Shown here piece after piece: positions 45,392 through 52,722 of a DNA stretch of 64,000 bases. Within the stretch, counting starts at the first letter, position 1; each line of letters opens with the position of its first letter. The notes below the pieces were generated by a model. It searched no databases. It saw only the letters and a program-made list of their open reading frames with translations, and was not told the origin of the DNA. A program made the position numbers and the translations under genes. This stretch comes from an uncultured Collinsella sp. (GTDB taxonomy: Bacteria; Actinomycetota; Coriobacteriia; Coriobacteriales; Coriobacteriaceae), in the NCBI GenBank assembly GCA_902478945.1, contig CABSMX010000001.1:1-64000 (forward strand). The letters run 5' to 3'.

Positions 45392-46237
45392 ATGGCAGGC
45401 CTGTTCAACATCCTTAAGGTCACCGTCAGCGAGGACAAGATCTGCGCGCATGTGCTGGTGAACCCCGGCATGCCGCTCATGACCTCGGAGGACATCGAGG
45501 CCACGGCGCGCGTGTACTACCTGGTGCCGGCGATTGCCAAGCACCTGTGCCTGGGCGATTCCGGTCGCGAGTTCCAGGACTGCATGGGCCAGACCGAGCT
45601 CTGCCACCTGCTGGAGCACGTGACGGTTGAGCTCATGAACGAGACCGGTCTTGCCGGTAGCATCTCGTGCGGCCGCACGCGCGTAAGCGAGCACGACGAG
45701 CGCGTCTTTGAGGTCGAGCTTTCGTGCCCCGACGACGCGCTGGCCATCGGCGCGCTGTCTTCGGCCACCTTTATGATGGACTGGGCCTATCTGCACGCCG
45801 ACCAGCCTGCCCCTGACGTGGAAGGCACGGTCGCGGGCCTGCGCAACCTGGTGCTGGGCATGCGTGCCGAGGCCGAGGGCAAAGATCCGCACGAGGCCGT
45901 CGCCGCCGCGAATGGCGAGGGCGTGGCAGAGGATGCTGTTGAGGACGACGCCGCTGTTGACGGTGAAACCGCCGCCGAGCCCGTTTCCGATACGGTCGCC
46001 GGGCCTGAGTCCGAGCCTGCCGAACACCAGGGCGTTCCCAGTTTTGACGACGAGCCGCAGGTGGCTATTGATACCGAAGGCGCGACCGTCGAGAGCCACG
46101 AGGTCCCCGCTGCCGTCTTTGGCGGTGCGGCAACGGTTCCGGCAGGACCTGCGCACGAGGGCAGCCTGCCGCTCGTGGACGGCTCCGGCGAGGACCCTGC
46201 CGCCACGGTGGCCATGCCGGCCCTGCCGCAGGAGTAA
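45392..46237 (+). CDS. Protein with cyanophycin-synthetase-like N-terminal domain and acidic tail
   Basis: 281 residues. Residues about 1-160 contain HLLEHVTVELMNETG and CPDDALAIGAL, which resemble the N-terminal domain of cyanophycin synthetase (pattern HVLEHVALEL), but the ATP-grasp and Mur-ligase domains of that enzyme are absent. The remaining 120 residues are acidic, Ala/Glu/Val-rich and probably disordered. It starts 24 bases after the CNNM gene with GGGGAG before the ATG and is likely cotranscribed with it. Without the catalytic parts it may be a binding or scaffold protein. The relationship is judged by eye only. Confidence 0.6.
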   Translation: MAGLFNILKVTVSEDKICAHVLVNPGMPLMTSEDIEATARVYYLVPAIAKHLCLGDSGREFQDCMGQTELCHLLEHVTVELMNETGLAGSISCGRTRVSEHDERVFEVELSCPDDALAIGALSSATFMMDWAYLHADQPAPDVEGTVAGLRNLVLGMRAEAEGKDPHEAVAAANGEGVAEDAVEDDAAVDGETAAEPVSDTVAGPESEPAEHQGVPSFDDEPQVAIDTEGATVESHEVPAAVFGGAATVPAGPAHEGSLPLVDGSGEDPAATVAMPALPQE

Positions 46238-46316
46238 GCTCACGCGTTTATCACCGCCGTCTACCTGCGCTTTTACCGTACGCAGATGAGCGGGGCGGCA
46301 AGTGTTGCGCTGCGGG

Positions 46317-46356
46317 TATAATGGACAGCATTCAAACGGTGGGCACCGAGGTGCCC
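46317..46356 (+). promoter_or_regulatory. -10 box and leader hairpin of the YtxH-like gene
   Basis: A consensus TATAAT lies at 46317-46322; no good -35 is visible at 17 bp. A GGGCAC-CGAG-GTGCCC hairpin (46341-46356) sits between the presumed start site and the ribosome-binding site GGAGAGG. Confidence 0.5.
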
Positions 46357-46373
46357 GCAGGAGAGGAATGATC

Positions 46374-46763
46374 ATGGGAAAGACTTTCAGCTTTGTCTCC
46401 GGCGCGCTCTTTGGTGCTGCCGCCGGCGCTATCATCGGCGTTGCCCTGGCCCCGCGTTCGGGTGCCGAGACCCGCGCCATGGCTGCCGATATCGCCAACG
46501 ATGCTTGGGATAACATGCGCGACACCTACGAGCACGGTGCCGAGGAGGCCCGCGCCGCGGTTAGTGACTTCGGCCCGATGGTCGACGCCAAGACCGATGA
46601 CCTGCGTGCCAAGGTCGACTTGGCCCGTGAGCGCATGGACCAACTGCGCGAGCAGCTCAACGATGCCATCTCGGGTGGCAACGTGACGCCCGCCGCCGAT
46701 GTCGTGGTCGAGAACGCCGTCGAGGCCGACGCCGAGGCTGCGGAGCCTTCGACCGAGGCATAA
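46374..46763 (+). CDS. YtxH-like small membrane protein
   Basis: 129 residues. A single N-terminal hydrophobic segment reads FVSGALFGAAAGAIIGVALA and is followed by PRSG, the signature of YtxH-type general-stress proteins, then an amphipathic, Ala/Glu-rich helical region (DNMRDTYEHGAEEARAAV). The ATG at 46374 lies seven bases after GGAGAGG; the ATG at 46368 is too close. The stop TAA overlaps the start of the next gene (TAATG), so both are probably translated together. The role is unknown but membrane-associated and likely stress-related. Confidence 0.8.
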   Translation: MGKTFSFVSGALFGAAAGAIIGVALAPRSGAETRAMAADIANDAWDNMRDTYEHGAEEARAAVSDFGPMVDAKTDDLRAKVDLARERMDQLREQLNDAISGGNVTPAADVVVENAVEADAEAAEPSTEA

Positions 46764-47518
46764 TGCGCACCGGGGATTTTGTCGGCATCAAGGTTTACCG
46801 CAAGCCCGCCGAGGACAAGCGTACTAAAAAGGACGGCACGCCGCGCAGCCCCAAAAAGCTCGGTAAGATTCACTTTCCGGTCTTTTCGCCGGGCGGCACG
46901 CGCGTGGTGGGATTTATGGTTCGCCAGTCCGATATCGCGGGCATGATCGAGCGCCCCGACCGGTTTGTGGCGCTCGATGCCATCGGTGTCTACGAGGGCG
47001 CCATCGCGGTCGATGACGCCAAGGGCACCTACGATGCCGCCGCTGCCAAGCGCCTCGATATCAACCTGGACGACTGCATTATCTGGGTCGGTATGGATGT
47101 GCGCACGGAATCGGGCGATGTCGTGGGCTATTGCTCGGATGTTGAGTTCAAACCGCGTTCGGGCATTGTGCAGACGTTCTATGTGACCGCCAGCGCCGCA
47201 TCGAGCATGTTGGTGGGCGACACGCAGGTGCCGCCGACGATGCTGCGCGGCTACGATAACGGCGCGATGATCGTCTCGGATGAGGTCAAGACGCTCGGGT
47301 ATTCGGGCGGTGTAGCCGCCAAGGCTGCCGAGGCGAGTGTCGTGGTGGGCGATAAGGTCAAAAAGGGTGCCAGGGTGCTCGACGACAAGGGTTCGGTTGC
47401 CGTTGACAAGGGCAGTCGCGCACTGGGCAAGCAGCTCGGCAAGACGCGCGGCATGTTCAAGGCCTTTAAGGATGAATATCAAAAGGCGAGCGGGAGCTCG
47501 TCGAAAGCTAACAAATAG
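46763..47518 (+). CDS. PRC-barrel domain protein
   Basis: 251 residues. Two PRC-barrel-like segments are visible: GKIHFPVFSPGGTRVVGFMV near residue 33 and a second around RTESGDVVGYCSDVEF near residue 112. The end is a Lys-rich amphipathic tail (KQLGKTRGMFKAFKDEY). PRC-barrel proteins bind partners or membranes and often accompany stress or envelope proteins, as here with the YtxH-like gene whose stop overlaps this start. The MgtE-like gene 1.8 kb downstream also starts with a PRC-like segment. No enzymatic motif is present. Confidence 0.72.
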   Translation: MRTGDFVGIKVYRKPAEDKRTKKDGTPRSPKKLGKIHFPVFSPGGTRVVGFMVRQSDIAGMIERPDRFVALDAIGVYEGAIAVDDAKGTYDAAAAKRLDINLDDCIIWVGMDVRTESGDVVGYCSDVEFKPRSGIVQTFYVTASAASSMLVGDTQVPPTMLRGYDNGAMIVSDEVKTLGYSGGVAAKAAEASVVVGDKVKKGARVLDDKGSVAVDKGSRALGKQLGKTRGMFKAFKDEYQKASGSSSKANK

Positions 47519-47539
47519 CGACATACCAAACGATGGGAG

Positions 47540-47569
47540 GCGAGCCGGAGACATGTAACTCCGGCTCGC
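47540..47569 (+). terminator. Hairpin between the PRC-barrel and deacetylase-like genes
   Basis: A perfect 11-bp stem GCGAGCCGGAG/CTCCGGCTCGC is followed by TGTGTTT. It may be a weak terminator or a leader element of the next gene. Confidence 0.55.
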
Positions 47570-47590
47570 TGTGTTTATGGGGGAGGGCAC

Positions 47591-48994
47591 ATGCGCCAAA
47601 ACGGATCCAATATTAACGGGCGATCGAGTGCGCGTCCGACGGCGCGTCGCGACTTGGGGCAGCTGCCCAGCGGCCAGCGCCGTCGTCGTAAGCCCGGCGC
47701 GGTGTACCTCAACCACAGCCGTGGGTTTAGCGATCGCAGTGCACGCATCGGCAACGGGCGTTCGCCCCGCCGTTCGTCTCGCCTGCCCTACGCGCTCATC
47801 GCCGTGGGCTGCGCATTCGTACTGTTTGTCGCCGCCGTCGTGGGCTACATCAACCGTAGCGTGGACGTCGTGCTCAACGGAGAGCAGACCGCGGTGCGCG
47901 TGGGCTCTACGCTACAGACGCTTATCGACGATCAGGAGCTGACCGACACCTATTCCGCCGGCGACCTGCTGGCGGTCGACGACAGTGTGCTCAAACGCCA
48001 TGGCGGCGAAAAGCTATCGGTGAAGGTTGACGGCAAGCGTGTAAAGCAGGGCAAGTGGGATAGCCGCGAGCTTACCGGCGGCGAGAAGATTACGATTAAG
48101 GATGGCCGCAACGTCTACGAGAGGCACGAGGTGCAGGCTACGACCATCGAACCCAAGCTCAAAGTCGAGGGCACGGGTGCCATCGAGTACGTGCAAACCT
48201 GGGGCGTCCAGGGTCGTTCCGAGGTATGGGTCGGCGAACAGTCGGGTAAGACGCAGGACCGCGGCGAGGTCGTGCCCGCCACCGATTGCATCGTCGCCTG
48301 TGCCAGCGTGGCGCCCAAGGGCAATGAGAAGGTCGTGGCTCTGACGTTTGACGAGGGCCCCAGTGGCGCCACCAAACAGATTTTGCAGGTGCTCAAAGAG
48401 AAGGGCGTCGCTGCAACGTTCTTCCTCTCAGGCGATAGCGTGGAGGGCAACCCCGCTACGGCCAAGGCAATTGTCGATGCCGGATGTGAGATCGGTTCCA
48501 ACAGCTACAGCGACGATTCGCTCAAGGGCGAGGACCGCGAGACGGTGCGCAAGCAAATTTCGAAGGGCACCGACGCCATCAAGTCGGCGACCGGCGTGAA
48601 GACGATGCTGCTGCGTGCCCCGTACGCCGCCTTTGACGAGCAAAACTGGATCGACTCGATGGATTTGGTGTCCGCGGTGGTCTCGTGGAATATCGATTCG
48701 GGCGATTGGCTGCTTAACGGTGCCGACGAGCAGGTCTCGACGGTGCTGAATTCGGTGACGCCGGGCAATATCGTGCTGCTCACCGATAGCGATGAGTGCT
48801 CCGAGCAGACGCTCGAGGCGCTGCCGCAGATTATCGACGGGCTTATTGCCGACGGCTACAAAATCGTGACGTTGAGCGACCTGGTCAAGACGGATACATC
48901 GCTGAGCAAAAAGCTCACCTCGCTGACGAAGGTCACCATGCCCAAAAACGCCGTGTTCCCCCAGCTCGCCGAAAATGACGACACCACGGAATAG
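47591..48994 (+). CDS. NodB-like polysaccharide deacetylase homologue lacking metal-binding histidines
   Basis: 467 residues: a basic cytoplasmic tail of about 60 residues, a membrane helix (YALIAVGCAFVLFVAAVVGY), a ubiquitin-like DUF348-type segment (SVDVVLNGEQTAVRVGS), then a NodB fold from about residue 250. Motif 1 reads TFDEGPS, where active enzymes have TFDDGPS. Motif 2 reads GSNSYSDDS where HxxxH (as in NHTYSHP) is expected. The last motif reads LLTDSD, where LLHD is usual. Three metal or catalytic positions are therefore replaced, and the protein is probably a non-catalytic glycan-binding relative or uses another chemistry. GGGAGGG precedes the ATG, and its stop lies inside a 31-bp palindrome. 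Confidence 0.85.
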   Translation: MRQNGSNINGRSSARPTARRDLGQLPSGQRRRRKPGAVYLNHSRGFSDRSARIGNGRSPRRSSRLPYALIAVGCAFVLFVAAVVGYINRSVDVVLNGEQTAVRVGSTLQTLIDDQELTDTYSAGDLLAVDDSVLKRHGGEKLSVKVDGKRVKQGKWDSRELTGGEKITIKDGRNVYERHEVQATTIEPKLKVEGTGAIEYVQTWGVQGRSEVWVGEQSGKTQDRGEVVPATDCIVACASVAPKGNEKVVALTFDEGPSGATKQILQVLKEKGVAATFFLSGDSVEGNPATAKAIVDAGCEIGSNSYSDDSLKGEDRETVRKQISKGTDAIKSATGVKTMLLRAPYAAFDEQNWIDSMDLVSAVVSWNIDSGDWLLNGADEQVSTVLNSVTPGNIVLLTDSDECSEQTLEALPQIIDGLIADGYKIVTLSDLVKTDTSLSKKLTSLTKVTMPKNAVFPQLAENDDTTE

Positions 48995-49021
48995 TCGTTT
49001 AAGAACGTCCCCAATGACTAT
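48991..49021. repeat. 31-bp palindrome family, copy 3
   Basis: ATAGTCGTT and AATGACTAT around TAAGAACGTCCCC, with one G-T wobble. It contains the TAG stop of the deacetylase-like gene. Confidence 0.9.
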
Positions 49022-49094
49022 GTCACGGATGCGTCAGCGTTTGGTATACCTGCAATGTGCAACGCATAAATTCGGCGCCACGGCGTGATGCTGA

Positions 49095-49103
49095 TGCTAT
49101 AGT
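49095..49103 (+). promoter_or_regulatory. Extended -10 promoter of the Mg2+ transport locus
   Basis: TGCTATAGT is an extended -10. A start near 49110 would place the structured leader at the very 5' end of the transcript, about 205 bases before the TTG start codon. Confidence 0.5.
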
Positions 49104-49115
49104 TACTGCGGATAA

Positions 49116-49179
49116 CAAGGGTCAAGAGAAAGGTTACAGGTGAAATCCAAACCTCGACCATACAGTCGATGACCCCTTG
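49116..49179 (+). ncRNA. Candidate structured leader (three-way junction) upstream of the MgtE-like gene
   Basis: CAAGGGTC (49116-49123) pairs with GACCCCTTG (49171-49179, one bulge). Inside it are two hairpins, AGGTT/AACCT (49131-49154) and CGAC/GTCG (49155-49168), together a closed three-way junction. A second long stem, CGCATGC/GCATGCG near 49193-49245, lies between it and the start codon. It does not match the M-box, yybP-ykoY, NiCo or cobalamin consensus as remembered. A metal-sensing riboswitch is possible but unproven. Confidence 0.45.
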
Positions 49180-49314
49180 CAGGTGCTTCTTGCGCATGCA
49201 CGGGGTGTGAGCGCCGAGCGGCGTGCCGCCCGCGCATGCGTATACATATCCAGAAGTCCACGGAGTGCGCGCCATCACGGCCGCAGCCCGAAGGAATAAT
49301 GATGGGGAGCACCA

Positions 49315-51159
49315 TTGAATTATCTGAGTGAGATGCTCAAGTTGCCGGTCTTGGACGTCGATGGCGAAAAGCTTGGCGTAGTGAACGATTTTGGCATTGC
49401 CACCGGCGAAGTTTTTCCGCACGTGACGTCGCTCGCGTTCCGCGGTCCCGGCAAGACGCCGTTTATGATCAGCTGGCGCAAATGGGTCGACCGTATCGAC
49501 GAGACGGGCGTGTACCTCAATACATCTGCGACCAATATTCGCTTTTCGTATCTGCAACCGACCGAGCTGCTGCTTGCGCGTGACGTGCTCAACAAGCAGA
49601 TTGTCGACACGCAGGGCATGAAGGTCGTGCGCGTAAACGACATCAAGTTTTCCATGTCGGGCGAAAATCAGCTGCGTTTGCTGGGTGCCGAGGTGGGCGC
49701 TCGCGGCCTGCTGCGCGCGATTAGCCCCGCGCTCGAGCATGTCGTCGAGGGCTTTATGAAGCATCTGGGCAAGCCGCTTGGCGAGGACATCATCGCTTGG
49801 TCCTACATGGACCTGCTCGACCGCTCGACTAAGAACATTCAGCTTTCGGTGTCGCACAAGACGCTCGGCGAGCTGCACCCTGCCGATATTGCCGACATTA
49901 TCGAGCAACTCGACCCGCGCCTGCGTGCGCAGGTATTTGCGCAGCTCGACACCGCCCAGGCCGCCGAGGCCATCTCGGAGTTCGATGACGACGAGCTTAT
50001 GACCGAGATGCTCGAGGGCCTGTCCGACACGGACGCATCGTCGATGCTGGCCATGATGGACCCGGACGATGCAGCTGACCTGATCGACGAGCTCGATTAC
50101 GAGAAGGCCGAGAAGCTCCTGCGCCTGATGGGCGTCAAGGAGGAGAAGGCGATTCGTAACCTGCTGGGGTATGAGGACAACACCGCCGGCCGCATCATGA
50201 CCTCGGAGTTTGTCTCCCTGCCCGCCACGGCAACGGTCGGTGACGCCATCGAGGCGATTCGCGAGCTCGACGAGGACTTCGAGAGCGTCTACTACGTCTA
50301 TACCGAGGATCCGAGCGGCATGCTGACGGGCGTGCTTTCGCTGCGCACGCTGATCGTAGCTGACCGCGATGCCACGCTGGGACAGCTGGCCTATCGCGAC
50401 CTGGTCTATGTGTCGCCCGACGAGGACCAGGAAGACGTGACGGACGAGATGACCAAGTACGACCTGGTTGCCATCCCTGTCTGCGACGAGAACCGTCATA
50501 TCCTGGGTATCGTGACCTTCGATGACGCCATGGACGTTATCGCCGAGGAGCACCAGGAGGACCTGCAGATCGCCGGTGTCGGCTCGGGCGATAGCGCGTC
50601 GGACGACTCGACGAACGTGCTCAGCTGGTTCGTGCATCGCCAGTACTGGGTTGTTGTATGGGGCATCGCGTCGTGCATCATGGCGACCGTGCTGGGAACG
50701 GCGCTCGGCTCCGCGCATCTGGTGGTGTTCCCCATGTGCGCCATGCCGCTCGTGCTGCTTGCTGCCTCGCGCATGGTGTCGTTCGTCAAGAACTACTTCC
50801 TCGAGTACGACGGCCACGACGACGAGCCCAAACCGTACCTGGGATTCTTCTTCCAGAGCACGGGTATGGGCCTGATCCTTTCGCTCGTGACCTACCTGTG
50901 CGCGCAGCTGGTGCGCACCGCTGCATTCCCCGATGCGTCCATGTTTGAGGAGCAACTCTTTACCGGGTGTTTTAACATCGCGGCCATCATCTGCCTGGTT
51001 GGCAACATGAGCGCCGTGATTTACCTGATGGTGTTGTTCTGGCGTGACGAGCATGACCTCAACACGTCGGGCACCGCCATGAACGTTATTGCCGTCATGA
51101 TCTCGTGCGTAGCGTACTGCGCCGCTGCGGTGCTGCTCACCATGTCGGTCATTGGCTAG
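49315..51159 (+). CDS. MgtE-like magnesium transporter with N-terminal PRC-barrel
   Basis: 614 residues. A PRC-barrel-like segment at about 10-80 (LDVDGEKLGVVNDFGIATGE) precedes an MgtE_N domain at about 185-290 (LHPADIADIIEQLDPRLRAQ, then FDDDELMTEMLEGLSDTDAS). A CBS pair follows at about 295-420 (EFVSLPATATVGDAIEAIRE), then four or five membrane helices. The helices differ from classical MgtE, and the C-terminal part looks like a shortened channel domain, so its transport role is inferred from the Mg-sensing N-terminal modules. The start is TTG with GGGGAG five bases upstream; an ATG six codons later is the alternative. The next gene, an NRAMP relative, follows after eight bases. Confidence 0.8.
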   Translation: MNYLSEMLKLPVLDVDGEKLGVVNDFGIATGEVFPHVTSLAFRGPGKTPFMISWRKWVDRIDETGVYLNTSATNIRFSYLQPTELLLARDVLNKQIVDTQGMKVVRVNDIKFSMSGENQLRLLGAEVGARGLLRAISPALEHVVEGFMKHLGKPLGEDIIAWSYMDLLDRSTKNIQLSVSHKTLGELHPADIADIIEQLDPRLRAQVFAQLDTAQAAEAISEFDDDELMTEMLEGLSDTDASSMLAMMDPDDAADLIDELDYEKAEKLLRLMGVKEEKAIRNLLGYEDNTAGRIMTSEFVSLPATATVGDAIEAIRELDEDFESVYYVYTEDPSGMLTGVLSLRTLIVADRDATLGQLAYRDLVYVSPDEDQEDVTDEMTKYDLVAIPVCDENRHILGIVTFDDAMDVIAEEHQEDLQIAGVGSGDSASDDSTNVLSWFVHRQYWVVVWGIASCIMATVLGTALGSAHLVVFPMCAMPLVLLAASRMVSFVKNYFLEYDGHDDEPKPYLGFFFQSTGMGLILSLVTYLCAQLVRTAAFPDASMFEEQLFTGCFNIAAIICLVGNMSAVIYLMVLFWRDEHDLNTSGTAMNVIAVMISCVAYCAAAVLLTMSVIG

Positions 51160-51167
51160 GTGGTCGC

Positions 51168-52430
51168 GTGCAAAATACCAAGCAAAAGTCGGGCACCAAG
51201 CAAAAGTTGACCATCGCGGCCATCTTTGGCGCTATGGGCCCCGGTCTGCTGGCGGCGCTTTCGGGCAATGACGCCGGCGGCATTGCAACGTATTCCAGTG
51301 CGGGCGCCAGCTATGGCTACAAGATGCTCTGGATGCTTCCCGTCATGACTGTGCTGCTCATCGTGACGCAGGAGACCGCGGCGCGCTGCGGCTGCGTCAC
51401 GGGCAAGGGCCTGGCATCGCTCATCCGCGAGCGCTTTGGCGTGCGCAAGAGTGTACTTGCTATGGCGGCGCTGTTGATCGCCAACACGGCTGTGACCATT
51501 TCGGAGTTTGCGGGTATCGCCAGCGGCCTTGCTCTCTTTGGCGTGCCGGCGAGCATCTCGGTGCCTTTGGTGGCGCTGCTGGTGTGGATGCTTACCATGT
51601 CGGGTAGTTTCCAGCGCATCGAGAAGATTCTGCTGCTGGTAAGCTGCGTCTTCGTGACCTATATTGTCGCCGCGTTTATGGCTGGCCCCAACTGGGGTGA
51701 GGTCGCGGTCGACCTGGTCGTGCCTAACATTCAAAATGACCCCAGCTACGTGTCGCTCGTGGTCGCAACGATCGGTACCACCATCGCGCCGTGGATGATT
51801 TTCTTGGCGCAGAACAACGTGGTCGACAAGAACGCGGGCGAGGACGACATCGTGCTGCAGCGTATTGATACCGTGAGCGGCTCGATCGCTGCTGATATCA
51901 TTGCGGGCTTCATTATCATCACGACCGGTACGGTGCTGTTCCCGGCGGGTATTCAGATTAGCGATGCCGCCGATGCTGCCCGCGCGCTGGAGCCTATTGC
52001 GGGTCAGTGGTCCACGGTACTGTTTGCCTCGGGCCTGGTCGCGGCGAGCTTCTTGGCCGCCTGCGTGTTGCCGGGCGTTACGTCGAGCGCTATCTGCGAG
52101 GCATTTGGCTGGGAGCGCGGCGCCGACCGCAGCTGGGACGAGGCTCCGGTCTATCGCGGCATCATTACGGCCATCATTGGCATTTCTGCCGTGCTGGTGC
52201 TTATGCCCGGCGTCGATTTGTTCCAGATTATGATGACCTCGCAGGTCATTAACGGTGTGCTGCTGCCCGTAGTACTGGTGTTTCAAGTGGTTATCGCTGC
52301 CGATCGCCATATTATGGGCGGCAACCGTAACGGCCGCGTGTGGAATGTGCTCACGTGGGCGACCATTGGTGTGATTACGGTGCTGACGGTTGTTATGTTT
52401 GTCCTGCAGGCGATGGGCTACAGCGCGTAG
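51168..52430 (+). CDS. NRAMP-related divalent metal transporter (NRMT-like, possibly Mg2+)
   Basis: 420 residues from a GTG preceded by AGGTGG, eleven predicted helices. Helix 1 carries GNDAGGIATYSSAG where Mn/Fe NRAMPs have DPGN, and helix 6 carries TTIAPWMIFLAQN where they have a methionine-proline-histidine motif. These altered metal sites are the hallmark of the NRAMP-related magnesium transporters characterised from Eggerthella lenta, another Coriobacterium. Cotranscription with an MgtE-like protein supports Mg2+ as substrate. The upstream open frame (from 51105) runs inside the neighbouring gene and is not the likely start. Confidence 0.85.
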   Translation: MQNTKQKSGTKQKLTIAAIFGAMGPGLLAALSGNDAGGIATYSSAGASYGYKMLWMLPVMTVLLIVTQETAARCGCVTGKGLASLIRERFGVRKSVLAMAALLIANTAVTISEFAGIASGLALFGVPASISVPLVALLVWMLTMSGSFQRIEKILLLVSCVFVTYIVAAFMAGPNWGEVAVDLVVPNIQNDPSYVSLVVATIGTTIAPWMIFLAQNNVVDKNAGEDDIVLQRIDTVSGSIAADIIAGFIIITTGTVLFPAGIQISDAADAARALEPIAGQWSTVLFASGLVAASFLAACVLPGVTSSAICEAFGWERGADRSWDEAPVYRGIITAIIGISAVLVLMPGVDLFQIMMTSQVINGVLLPVVLVFQVVIAADRHIMGGNRNGRVWNVLTWATIGVITVLTVVMFVLQAMGYSA

Positions 52431-52440
52431 CGCCTCTTTT

Positions 52441-52487
52441 GGACTCTAAACAGGCCGCCGCCATGGGCTGCGGCCTGTTTAGAGTCC
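52441..52487. terminator. Long hairpin after the NRAMP-related gene
   Basis: A perfect 18-bp stem (52441-52458 with 52470-52487, core GGACTCTAAACAGGCC) with an 11-base loop. There is no T-run after it on either strand. Confidence 0.6.
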
Positions 52488-52634
52488 ACGGCCTCTCGGA
52501 GTCGGCTCGAAAAGAGTGATTTTGGGTTGTTTGCTGCGGGTGTGGGCTTGGAAACAACGCTCGGGGTGGCGAGGCGCCCAGAATTCGGTCGCAAGGAGGG
52601 CGTTCCGCTGCTGTGTCAGGAGTGTCCCTGGGTG

Positions 52635-52665
52635 CCGGCACATAAGGAACGTCCCTAACTGCCGG
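52635..52665. repeat. 31-bp palindrome family, diverged copy
   Basis: CCGGCA and TGCCGG form the arms and the centre keeps AAGGAACGTCCCTAA. It has the same 31-bp length as the other copies, with the outer pairs replaced in a compensatory way. Confidence 0.7.
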
Positions 52666-52699
52666 AGGGGGTGTCTGCCGTGGCAGGTATCCCCTCCGG
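52662..52699 (-). terminator. Hairpin at the 3' end of the acyltransferase gene
   Basis: CCGGAGGGG (52662-52670) pairs with CCCCTCCGG (52691-52699), 23 bases beyond the acyltransferase stop on the - strand. The remaining gap 52500-52634 shows nothing further. Confidence 0.5.
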
Positions 52700-52722
52700 A
52701 TGTGGGAGGCTTGCGCTGCAGG

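Noticed and set aside
49100..49315. M-box (ykoK) magnesium riboswitch or cobalamin riboswitch before the MgtE-like gene.
   Set aside because: The conserved GUUAGGUGAGGCUCC-type start and the junction sequences of the M-box are absent, and so is the GCCACUG box of cobalamin riboswitches; only a generic three-way junction is supported.
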